Position numbers and translations under genes: made by a program. This document shows positions 1 through 6,405 of a DNA stretch of 16,066 nt, piece by piece. Numbering within the stretch: the first letter of the stretch is position 1; the number at the start of each line of letters is the position of its first letter. This DNA is from Scatocola faecipullorum (GTDB lineage: Bacteria > Pseudomonadota > Alphaproteobacteria > RF32 > CAG-239), in NCBI GenBank assembly GCA_018714685.1, contig DVNC01000005.1, positions 1 through 16,066 of the forward strand, read 5' to 3'. Under the pieces are notes generated by a model that was not told the origin of the DNA, did no database searches, and saw only the letters and a program-made list of their open reading frames with translations.

Positions 1-40
1 AGAATGCCACAAGAGAGAAACAATGTCAATAAATAATTGC

Positions 41-60
41 AGCCGCAATTCCTTGCGGCT
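41..60 (-). terminator. Hairpin terminator after tsaC
   Basis: A perfect 8-bp inverted repeat, AGCCGCAA / TTGCGGCT with a 4-base loop, lies about 27 bases past the tsaC stop codon. On the minus strand it is followed by an AT-rich stretch (GCAATTATTTATT) rather than a clean U-run. It is plausible as the end of the three-gene minus operon, but a weak example. Confidence 0.5.
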
Positions 61-87
61 ATCTCTTCTTATCCTTTCGGGCAGGGG

Positions 88-1035
88 TTATTCTTTATAG
101 GCGGCGCGGCGGATGCGGTCGTTGATGGCCAGTCCCAATCCGGTTTCGGGAATCGGAGACATGCAAATTCCGTTGTAACCGTTCTGGCGGTCGGCAAAGC
201 GCAGAAAAGCAAACAGCCGGCTGGCGGCTTCTTCCAGATTGCCGCTTGGGCTGAGGTTGATGTCAGAATCGGAAACGGAACCGAAGCCGATGTAAAATTC
301 GCCGTCTTTCCTTTCCGCAGCGTTGATACGCAGCGGTTTTCCGGGGGCGTAGTGTTTCAACAACTGGCCGGGAGCGCTGGGTTGGTTGGGGTCGCCATGG
401 GAAAGCAGGACTTTTTCATTGAGAAAATCTTCAAGAGCTTCAAGAGTTGTGCCGCCGGCTCGCAGAATGACCGCCTGTTTTCCGGTCATGTCAACAATGG
501 TTGATTCAACGCCGACACTGCATTGTCCGCCGTCAAGAATCATATCGACTTTGTCGCCCAGACTTTCCTGTACGTGGTAAGCGGTTGTCGGGCTGATGGA
601 TTTAAAACGGTTGGCTGAGGGGGCGACGATCGGAACTCCGCTGCGACGGATGAGTTCCAGAGCGACCGGGTGTGCCGGCATGCGTACGGCGATGTTCTGC
701 AAGCCTGAGCAGGCCAGGTCAATTGAGGGATTGTTATCCTGACGGCGCATAATGATTGTCAGCGGGCCGGGCCAGAAATGTCGGGCCAGCTCCATGATGC
801 GCTCATCGGTAACGGCGTATTCCGGCAGAAAGTCAACATCGGCAATGTGGGAAATCAGCGGGTCAAATTTTGGGCGCTGTTTGGCGGCAAAAATTCCGGC
901 AACGGCTTCCGAAAGGTAAACATTGGCTCCGAGCCCGTAAACCGTTTCGGTCGGAAAGGCAACCAATCCGCCGGATTTGATGACTTCGGCCGCGCGGTCG
1001 AGGTTTTCTGTGGATACGTCATAAATATTGTTCAT
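88..1035 (-). CDS. tsaC: L-threonylcarbamoyladenylate synthase, Sua5/YwlC type
   Basis: Makes threonylcarbamoyl-AMP from threonine, bicarbonate and ATP, the first step of the t6A37 modification of ANN-decoding tRNAs in the cytoplasm. The catalytic YrdC-like domain (about residues 10-200) shows PTETVYGLG (28-36), KQRP (52-55), APSANRF (138-144) and STIVDMTG (178-185). The conserved linker SAPGQLLKHYAP (220-231) leads to a C-terminal Sua5 domain that ends with the typical GLGLAINDRIRRAA. At 315 residues it is the long Sua5 form, not the short TsaC/YrdC form, and is somewhat shorter than the usual 340-350. The ATG lies one base after the stop of the upstream SUKH-like gene (TAA-C-ATG), so it is almost certainly co-transcribed with that gene and the 1047-residue gene; only a weak GAAG-type ribosome site is seen. 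The family call is secure. The naming tsaC versus sua5 is a matter of convention. Confidence 0.96.
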   Translation of the reverse strand: MNNIYDVSTENLDRAAEVIKSGGLVAFPTETVYGLGANVYLSEAVAGIFAAKQRPKFDPLISHIADVDFLPEYAVTDERIMELARHFWPGPLTIIMRRQDNNPSIDLACSGLQNIAVRMPAHPVALELIRRSGVPIVAPSANRFKSISPTTAYHVQESLGDKVDMILDGGQCSVGVESTIVDMTGKQAVILRAGGTTLEALEDFLNEKVLLSHGDPNQPSAPGQLLKHYAPGKPLRINAAERKDGEFYIGFGSVSDSDINLSPSGNLEEAASRLFAFLRFADRQNGYNGICMSPIPETGLGLAINDRIRRAAYKE

Positions 1036-1036
1036 G

Positions 1037-1447
1037 TTAAATCTTCAAAATGTCGTTAAGTGCCGCTGTAAGTTCATGATATTCTTCTAACACTTCAAAA
1101 TCATCTTTGTCAATGATTTGGTAAACCTGCCATTTGTGGTTATAGCCCAGATAGTCCATTTCATTGACGCCGAGGATTATCAAATCGCGGCAAAGCGGGT
1201 GGCGGACCCGGAGGTTAAGCCGCAGCAGATCAGGAAGCTCCGGATTTTCGGGATAAATTCCGGCGAGCAGGCTGCCGTTGCCGCGGAGGCCGTTGCTGAA
1301 ACGGAGCAGTTGCAGATATTCGTCCGGAACCGGCGCGATGTTGTTTTGTTTCAGCTGTTTCTGACAACGGATAATTTGTGCGGGGGTGAGGCTGCTGTCA
1401 GTGACGATACCGGAAATCTGATTGATTTTATTGATAAAATTCTGCAT
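1037..1447 (-). CDS. SUKH-superfamily (SMI1/KNR4-like) putative immunity protein
   Basis: A 136-residue soluble protein with no signal or membrane segment. The pattern matches the SUKH (SMI1/KNR4, YrhA-like) fold. A helical N-terminus is followed by VPDEYLQLLRFSNGLRGNG (40-58), the family's 'lP..y..fL...NG' signature. Next come a strand-rich block with LGVNEMDYLGYN (92-103) and a closing amphipathic helix, ELTAALNDILK. Established knowledge: many bacterial SUKH proteins are immunity proteins for nuclease toxins, encoded directly downstream of the toxin. That is the arrangement here, because its ATG overlaps the stop of the 1047-residue gene by one base (TGATG at 1445-1449), implying translational coupling and defined stoichiometry. 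The fold is a motif-level call; the immunity role is inferred from family plus position. It could instead be a non-immunity SUKH protein. Confidence 0.75.
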   Translation of the reverse strand: MQNFINKINQISGIVTDSSLTPAQIIRCQKQLKQNNIAPVPDEYLQLLRFSNGLRGNGSLLAGIYPENPELPDLLRLNLRVRHPLCRDLIILGVNEMDYLGYNHKWQVYQIIDKDDFEVLEEYHELTAALNDILKI

Positions 1448-1449
1448 CA
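1445..1449 (-). promoter_or_regulatory. TGATG stop/start overlap (translational coupling)
   Basis: On the minus strand the stop TGA of the 1047-residue gene shares its last base with the ATG of the SUKH-like gene. An AGGGA a little upstream, inside the first gene, could serve as the ribosome site. Such overlaps normally couple translation of the second gene to the first. Confidence 0.8.
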
Positions 1450-4400
1450 GCGCCGTCCCTGCCGACTTCCGGTAATAATGTACAAAACGGTTTCCGGAGA
1501 CAGCTGTTCACTTTTTTGCAATTCGCGGTTGGCCAGGGTGACGGTTTCGGTATGGTTGCGGTAGCGTTTGGTTCTGGGGTCTCGCGAATAGTCATAAGAC
1601 AGTTGGTCTTCGGGAGCCAGCCCGCCGAAGAAAATCAGGTTCGGATCTGCCGGGTAAAGGCGGCCGATGTAGCGTTCGCAGTTATCAAATTTTTCGGTAC
1701 GGTCCATTCCGTGGAAAAAGCGGATATGGTAGGGATCGTCGATAATGGCGCAAAGATTGCTGAAATAGTTGGCTGCCGCCAGGTTGGGAAATTCCTGCGC
1801 TTCCGGAGCGGTTTCTTTGAGCGGCCGGAACAGGCGGTTAATCTTTTCGGCGTTTTCGTTTTGCGGGTCGAATTGTTCAAAGCTGTCTTGTACGGCCCAT
1901 TTGTGATGAACCGAAAGGTTGGGAACAGCCAGGCTGGTTCCGTCGTTGAATTGCAGGCTCAGGCCGCCTTTTTCAAAAACCATACCGATGTTTTGAGAAA
2001 GCTTGAATTTTTGTATGCCGTCTTTAAAGGTTTGAATATTTTCTTCGCCGATTTTTTCATCACGGAGATAATTTTCAAAATCATTCTGGTTAAGCAGAAT
2101 ATATTGCAGACTCCAATAGGCGGTGTCGTTTTCGGTTTTTTCTTCGTCCAGCTGCCGGAGCGTGTTGTCGATGTAGATTTCAATGTTTTCCGGATTGCTG
2201 ATGTGTGCAATGAAAGACGAGCGCCGGTGGCTGATAAAATTTTTGGTCTGATTTTGAATTTCAATGGCTGCCGTTCCGGTGCGAATGCCTTTTATTATGC
2301 CGTCGGCATATTCCTTGTCCTGAGTACCGTTATAAAGGTCATTGCTGAAAAGGTGTTTGTTGTTAAGAATAAATTTGTGAGCCAGCGGTATTATTGCGTT
2401 GGTAATGCCCTGACGGCTGACTTTCTTTAAAATCAGTTCCGCTTCCTTTTCTTTTTCGCTGATACGCTGTTGAATCAGCGAGCGGCGGTAAATGTAGCCG
2501 TTGCGGCGGATGAACTGTTCCGTCAGTTCTTTGATGCGGGAAATTTTATCAAGATCGGGGAACTTTATCAGGTTCTCGCGGAGAAAAAAGTTGCCGGTCT
2601 TGAATATTTCCGATATTTCGCGGCTGTCGGTTTCCAGCCCTTTTTCGCGGCAGAAATCGCTGAAAAGATCGGTTCTCTGGCCGATAAAACGGGACACCGA
2701 GTCAAAATCGTCGGCGGAGAGACCTCGTTGCAGGATGCGTTTATGCTGGCTTTCGGCTGCATCTTGGTGTTTGTGAATCTGAAAATTAGAGTACCAATAG
2801 CGGAAAACATCGCGGTTTTTGCCGATGAATTGGCGGGCGAAATCTTTGGCATAAAGCGGAATGCCCCTGGTTTTTATCATAAAATTGGTGATGTCGGTCA
2901 GCTGTTCGTTAAGTTCCTGATAGGTCAGAATATTGTTCTGTTTGTAATAATCGCTGTATTCTTTGCGGTTTTTGAGGACATATTTCCGGACGGCGGGATA
3001 ATTATCCGGCGTTATACCGTTTTCCGCAACATCCCGAACCATGGCCGTATCGGGGTTATTGTGAGTGGCGGCGTCTTTTTCGTTGGCGATAATAAAGTTG
3101 AGCAGACTTTCCTGAACATATTCCGGGAGCGGGGGCGGGTTGAGAACGTTAAAGGCGAATTTGATATAGTTTTCGTCGCGGTTTTCTTTTTGCAGGCCGG
3201 CTTTGAAGAGTTCCGGGTTTTGCCGGGCGAACTCGGACGGCAGTGCCGCATCAAGGTTATCCGCAGGGCGTGTCTTTATTTTATCCAGCAGGCTTTTGAC
3301 TTCGGAGGAGGAAAGCCCCTTGTTGAGCAGAAAGTCTGTATAAGCTTTTTCATTGCCGGTTATGAGGCTTTTGAGGTTTTCTTTCAGATAAAGCGGAAAT
3401 TTCGGTTCCTCAAGCAGTTCAAAAACGGCGTTGACATGGCGTCCGGTAATGTGTTTTCTGCTCAGGTGGTCACGGAATGAATTTTCATTGGCAGCAATAA
3501 AATTGCGCATCTCATCGGTGAGCGGCTTCCCTTGAGTTTCCAAATGCTCAATGATGTTTTGGATGTGGTTTCCGCTTTGAGCCTGTTCCCTGATGTAAGC
3601 GGCAAAATGACGGCGGCGGTTGCGAATGTAGTCATACACGAAATCGCGGGAAGAACTTTTCAGAATCAGGTTACAGGTGACGCCGCGTCCCTGGGCCGAT
3701 TTAATAAGCGCCTCATAGTAGCGTTCGTCATAGTTGTGGCGTTTGAAAAAGTTTCGCAGCCATTTTTCCTGTTTGAGGAAGACGTCTTTAATGAAAGAGC
3801 GGCGCGCCCCGAGGAAAATCGTGACACTTTCTCCTTCTTTGGTGTCTTCGCGTTTGAAGTAGTTGTACAGAATGTCGGAATAGTCATAAATATTAAGATA
3901 AGGGATAACCTCGGGATTGAGCTTCTGCCGGAACATCTGGATGCGGATTTTGTTTTCCAGCATGTGAAAACGCGGAAAAGTCCGCATCAGCCGCCAAGCG
4001 GGAGACAAATCAAGATTGTAGTCGCCGAGTTCATATTTTTTCGGGGTGTCGGTTTTGGCTTTTTCATCTGCGGCGGGATTTTTGACGTTGCGTTTTTTTT
4101 CTTTGCGGCTCTGAGGTTCCGCAAAGTCATTCCTGTTTCGCAGGTAGGATATGCTGTTCTGGTCGGGGCGGGGTTTGTTGACGGTTCCGTAAAAGTCGAT
4201 GCGAATCAGATGTTTTTCGGGCCGGCTCAGCGAATAGTGCTTCTTTTCAACGTATATCATGCCCCAGCGCCGGAATTTTTGAATCAGCATGTGTTTGTAG
4301 GTTTCTTTGTTTTTATAGCGGGAGGCCGGCGGCAGTTCGCGATCGCCGTTGTAGAATTTGTCCAAAAGCTGCAAGATTTCAGCTTCATCTTGTTTGGGGT

Positions 4401-4590
4401 CGCAGTCAGGGTTAATCTGCTGTGCCTTTTGGGCAAGTTCGGGCAGGTTTTGAAAGTCTTCGTCGCTGAAAAAGACAGGTTCGGAAGGATGGACGAAAGT
4501 GTCCATTATCATTTCCGCGGACGTTTTTTCCTCGGCAAAAATATCGGAGGAACTTTTTAACGGGTTATGTCTTTTTTTGTTTGAGGGCAT
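1447..4590 (-). CDS. Large helical-repeat protein with C-terminal HNH-like nuclease domain; putative toxin
   Basis: 1047 residues, with no recognised full-length family, signal peptide or membrane segment. Regions seen: a basic, polar N-terminus (1-30); an unassigned globular-looking region (about 40-150); a Lys/Glu-rich linker (about 157-185); and about 13 degenerate helical repeats (258-838) carrying Phi-Phi-x-x-[N/R]-x-x-x-[F/Y]. A strand-rich block (about 868-892, GLSLQFNDGTSLAVP) leads into an HNH-like pattern: HHK at 895-897, NL at 945-946, H955 and H960. About 85 further residues with no known motif close the protein. It is the first gene of a minus operon and is joined by TGATG to a SUKH-like gene. 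GAAGGGAAT before the ATG is a modest ribosome site. The best inference is a nuclease toxin or effector whose immunity protein is the next gene. No export route is visible, so a purely intracellular role is also possible. The coding call is secure; the function is tentative. Confidence 0.9.
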   Translation of the reverse strand: MPSNKKRHNPLKSSSDIFAEEKTSAEMIMDTFVHPSEPVFFSDEDFQNLPELAQKAQQINPDCDPKQDEAEILQLLDKFYNGDRELPPASRYKNKETYKHMLIQKFRRWGMIYVEKKHYSLSRPEKHLIRIDFYGTVNKPRPDQNSISYLRNRNDFAEPQSRKEKKRNVKNPAADEKAKTDTPKKYELGDYNLDLSPAWRLMRTFPRFHMLENKIRIQMFRQKLNPEVIPYLNIYDYSDILYNYFKREDTKEGESVTIFLGARRSFIKDVFLKQEKWLRNFFKRHNYDERYYEALIKSAQGRGVTCNLILKSSSRDFVYDYIRNRRRHFAAYIREQAQSGNHIQNIIEHLETQGKPLTDEMRNFIAANENSFRDHLSRKHITGRHVNAVFELLEEPKFPLYLKENLKSLITGNEKAYTDFLLNKGLSSSEVKSLLDKIKTRPADNLDAALPSEFARQNPELFKAGLQKENRDENYIKFAFNVLNPPPLPEYVQESLLNFIIANEKDAATHNNPDTAMVRDVAENGITPDNYPAVRKYVLKNRKEYSDYYKQNNILTYQELNEQLTDITNFMIKTRGIPLYAKDFARQFIGKNRDVFRYWYSNFQIHKHQDAAESQHKRILQRGLSADDFDSVSRFIGQRTDLFSDFCREKGLETDSREISEIFKTGNFFLRENLIKFPDLDKISRIKELTEQFIRRNGYIYRRSLIQQRISEKEKEAELILKKVSRQGITNAIIPLAHKFILNNKHLFSNDLYNGTQDKEYADGIIKGIRTGTAAIEIQNQTKNFISHRRSSFIAHISNPENIEIYIDNTLRQLDEEKTENDTAYWSLQYILLNQNDFENYLRDEKIGEENIQTFKDGIQKFKLSQNIGMVFEKGGLSLQFNDGTSLAVPNLSVHHKWAVQDSFEQFDPQNENAEKINRLFRPLKETAPEAQEFPNLAAANYFSNLCAIIDDPYHIRFFHGMDRTEKFDNCERYIGRLYPADPNLIFFGGLAPEDQLSYDYSRDPRTKRYRNHTETVTLANRELQKSEQLSPETVLYIITGSRQGRR
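1708..1920 (-). other. HNH/His-Me-finger-like nuclease region of the 1047-residue protein
   Basis: Residues 891-961. SVHHKWAV supplies the His-His pair expected at the first strand. FPNLAAANYFSNL supplies the central Asn-Leu, and DDPYHIRFFHG supplies two histidines 10 and 15 residues after that Asn. This order and spacing (HH...N...H....H) is that of many HNH and LHH nucleases. There are no zinc-binding cysteine pairs. The call rests on motif reading only. Confidence 0.6.
2077..3819 (-). repeat. About 13 degenerate ~45-residue helical repeats within the 1047-residue protein
   Basis: A nine-residue motif, [FYLI]-[IVLA]-x-x-[N/R]-x-x-x-[F/Y], begins at residues 258, 321, 364, 409, 454, 499, 537, 588, 635, 693, 740, 785 and 830. 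Examples are FIAANENSF, FIGKNRDVF and FILNNKHLF; the copy at 499 lacks the final aromatic. Spacings are 63, 43, 45, 45, 45, 38, 51, 47, 58, 47, 45 and 45. Between motifs lie charged helices and a short turn often containing G or P. The pattern suggests an alpha-solenoid. I do not recognise it as a named repeat family. Confidence 0.8.
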
Positions 4591-4610
4591 TTTATTCCCT
4601 TCAGAGACGG

Positions 4611-4629
4611 TTATTTTGTCTAAATACTA
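4611..4629 (-). promoter_or_regulatory. Possible promoter/operator of the toxin-tsaC operon
   Basis: On the minus strand, TAGTAT (4629-4624) could be a -10 box, directly followed by TTTAGACAAAATAA (4624-4611). The same 14-mer occurs upstream of the orphan gene at 7569-8264, also just after a -10-like hexamer. There is no convincing -35. This is a weak promoter call; the sequence sharing is fact. Confidence 0.3.
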
Positions 4630-4685
4630 ACCGTTTATGCAAAATTTTACCAGTTTAAATTAGGGGTTTGTTATGAAATTTTGGA

Positions 4686-4715
4686 TATAATCGGTGAAAA
4701 ATCCGCAGAAAAGGA
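4686..4715 (+). promoter_or_regulatory. Consensus -10 (TATAAT) and ribosome site of pepA
   Basis: A perfect TATAAT at 4686-4691 has no good -35 at 16-18 bases upstream. AGGA at 4712-4715 lies 7 bases before the ATG at 4723. If transcription starts near 4698 the leader is about 25 bases, which rules out an upstream TTG at 4681 as the start codon. Confidence 0.45.
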
Positions 4716-4722
4716 AAAAACG

Positions 4723-6150
4723 ATGCTTGAATTTATCTTTAAGGACGAAAATAACGACGAAAATTGTCCGTTGGTTGTGCTTACCGGTGCCGATTGGAAA
4801 CAAGATATTCTGCGACTCGAAATTTTGGGCGAATCTGACCGGCGGAAAATAGCGAGGGCTTTGGAGGCGGATAATTTTCGCGAAGGGAGCGCGGTGTTTT
4901 TTGCCGACGGGAGAAAAATTTCCGTTATCGCGGTTAAAAACGGCGGTGACGGCAGACAGCAGGCCTCTCTGATTTACAAGGCCGTTAAAATGCAGAAAAA
5001 AGCTGCGGTTGTCGGCGGCGGAGACAATGCTTTGACGGCAGAAAAAGCAGCCCGTCTGGCTTTGGAGCTGGAGCGTTCGGCATATGGTTTTGACAAGTAT
5101 TTTACCAAAAAGAAAGACGAGGCGTTTCCTGAATTGGAAACCATATATTTTCCCCAGCTGAAAAAGCCGGAAAACTGGAAAGACACGTTGGCTCTGGCCA
5201 ACGGCATGCGTTATGCGCGGGATTTGGGCAACGAGCCGCCGAATGTTTTGACACCGGAGGTCATGGCTCTGGATTTGAAACGTCTGGAATATCTGGATAT
5301 AAAGGTTGAGCTGTTGGACAGGGATTTTATCGTCCGGCATAAACTGGGACTGATTGAAGCCGTATCAAGAGGATCAGCCAACAAACCATATATTGCGGTG
5401 ATGGAGTGGCGGGGCCGGCCGGAACGGAAAGAATGGGATTTGGGGCTGGTGGGCAAAGGCGTTACCTATGACAGCGGCGGCATTTCTCTGAAAACTGACA
5501 GCCAGCAAATCGGAGAGAAGAAGGATATGTGCGGTGCCGCAGCCGTGGCGGCGGCAATGAAAACGGCCGCATTGCAGAAACTTCCGCTTAATTTGATTGC
5601 GGTGCTGCCGTTGGTGGAAAATATGCCGAACGGAAATGCCTATAAACCGGATGACATTTTGACCTCCTTTTCCGGCCAGACGGTGGAAGTTGTTGATACC
5701 GACGGGGAAGGGCGCCTGATTCTGGCGGACGCCCTATGGCTGGCACAGGAGAAATATAAAGTTAAAACTCTTGTTGACATGGCAACGCTGACCGGTTCCA
5801 CCGCCTATATCTTCGGCGGTTTTTATGCCGCCTTGCTGGGCAATGATACCGCTCTGCTGGCACAAGTCAAAGAGGCCGCGGCGCAAAGCGGCGAAAAAGT
5901 CTGGGAACTGCCACTGGAAGCAGAAATAGACAAACGTCTGAAATCGGAAACGGCAGATATGAAAAACGTCGGCAAACGCGAAGCCGATTCAACACAGGCA
6001 GCCTGTTTTTTGCAGCGCTATATTCAAAAAGGCGTTCGCTGGGCGCATATAGATATTGCCGGGTGTGAGACTGACGACAAAGGAATGGCAACGGGGTATG
6101 GGGTTTTGCTGCTTAATCATCTGATGAAAATGGTTTCTATGGATAACTAG
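4723..6150 (+). CDS. pepA: Leucyl aminopeptidase, M17 family (cytosol aminopeptidase)
   Basis: A cytoplasmic dizinc or dimanganese exopeptidase that removes N-terminal residues from peptides. The C-terminal catalytic domain is complete. GKGVTYDSGGISLK gives metal ligands K245 and D250 and catalytic K257, KKDMCGAAA gives D268, and DTDGEGRL gives D327, E329 and R331. All seven sit at a constant offset of 25 from the E. coli PepA numbering. The usual signature NTDAEGRL reads DTDGEGRL here (N to D and A to G at non-ligand positions). The N-terminal regulatory domain is short, giving 475 residues against about 500. The start at 4723 is chosen because AGGA precedes it at 7 bases; an in-frame TTG at 4681 would add 14 unlikely residues. 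It is transcribed divergently from the toxin operon and followed by a duplicated terminator, then by a second aminopeptidase. pepB-like naming is possible. Confidence 0.95.
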   Translation: MLEFIFKDENNDENCPLVVLTGADWKQDILRLEILGESDRRKIARALEADNFREGSAVFFADGRKISVIAVKNGGDGRQQASLIYKAVKMQKKAAVVGGGDNALTAEKAARLALELERSAYGFDKYFTKKKDEAFPELETIYFPQLKKPENWKDTLALANGMRYARDLGNEPPNVLTPEVMALDLKRLEYLDIKVELLDRDFIVRHKLGLIEAVSRGSANKPYIAVMEWRGRPERKEWDLGLVGKGVTYDSGGISLKTDSQQIGEKKDMCGAAAVAAAMKTAALQKLPLNLIAVLPLVENMPNGNAYKPDDILTSFSGQTVEVVDTDGEGRLILADALWLAQEKYKVKTLVDMATLTGSTAYIFGGFYAALLGNDTALLAQVKEAAAQSGEKVWELPLEAEIDKRLKSETADMKNVGKREADSTQAACFLQRYIQKGVRWAHIDIAGCETDDKGMATGYGVLLLNHLMKMVSMDN

Positions 6151-6164
6151 TACAGAATTTGCGG

Positions 6165-6208
6165 GCGGAAAAAATGCTCATGTACTTTCTTGTACACTCC
6201 GCTTTTTT
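6165..6208 (+). terminator. pepA terminator, copy 1
   Basis: The outer stem GCGGA (6165-6169) / TCCGC (6198-6202) encloses an inner hairpin TGTAC (6181-6185) / GTACA (6192-6196). Six T (6203-6208) follow, then a pyrimidine-rich stretch. It starts 14 bases after the pepA stop. Confidence 0.65.
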
Positions 6209-6286
6209 CTTCCTTAATTCTTACTATTTATCTCATATAAACCATTTTCCGGGGAGGGCTATGGATAACTGGTACAGAATTTGCGG

Positions 6287-6330
6287 GTGGAAAAAATGTT
6301 TATGTACTTTCTTGTACACTCCGCTTTTTT
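6287..6330 (+). terminator. pepA terminator, copy 2 (duplicate)
   Basis: The same structure lies 122 bases downstream of the first copy: GTGGA (6287-6291) / TCCGC (6320-6324) around TGTAC / GTACA, then six T. The single stem substitution (C to T) keeps pairing as a U-G wobble, consistent with a functional hairpin. Confidence 0.6.
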
Positions 6331-6405
6331 CTCCCTTAATTCTTACTGTTTATCTCAAAATGCTTAATTGACAGGCTGAAATACTGATTAAACAAAGGAA
6401 AGTAA

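Larger units (their letters stand above)
6137..6357 (+). repeat. Tandem duplication of a 99-bp block (6137-6235 and 6259-6357)
   Basis: The block begins inside the last codons of pepA (CTATGGATAACTAG) and repeats 122 bases later, with a 23-bp spacer. I count 6 differences over 99 positions, all transitions. In the second copy the pepA stop TAG reads TGG. Each copy contains the same hairpin followed by a T-run. This block fills the 255 bases between the two aminopeptidase genes, and nothing coding is credible there. Confidence 0.9.

Noticed and set aside
1516..4560. Three long plus-strand reading frames (304, 336 and 342 codons) antisense to the 1047-residue gene
   Set aside because: All lie in the codon-aligned antisense frame, which stays open because the sense gene seldom uses TTA, CTA or TCA. 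Their composition (runs of F, V, G and A) is that of shadows, and the sense strand shows clear repeats and motifs.
4681..4722. TTG start for pepA adding 14 residues
   Set aside because: It overlaps the TATAAT box and lacks a ribosome site, while ATG 4723 has AGGA at ideal distance.
6159..6371. 70-codon plus-strand frame across the duplicated block
   Set aside because: It covers two terminator copies, lacks a ribosome site, and the 122-bp period puts the copies in different frames.
6368..6373. TTGACA just before the M29 gene as a -35 box
   Set aside because: No -10 hexamer at 16-18 bases, and the start codon would fall at about the transcription start.
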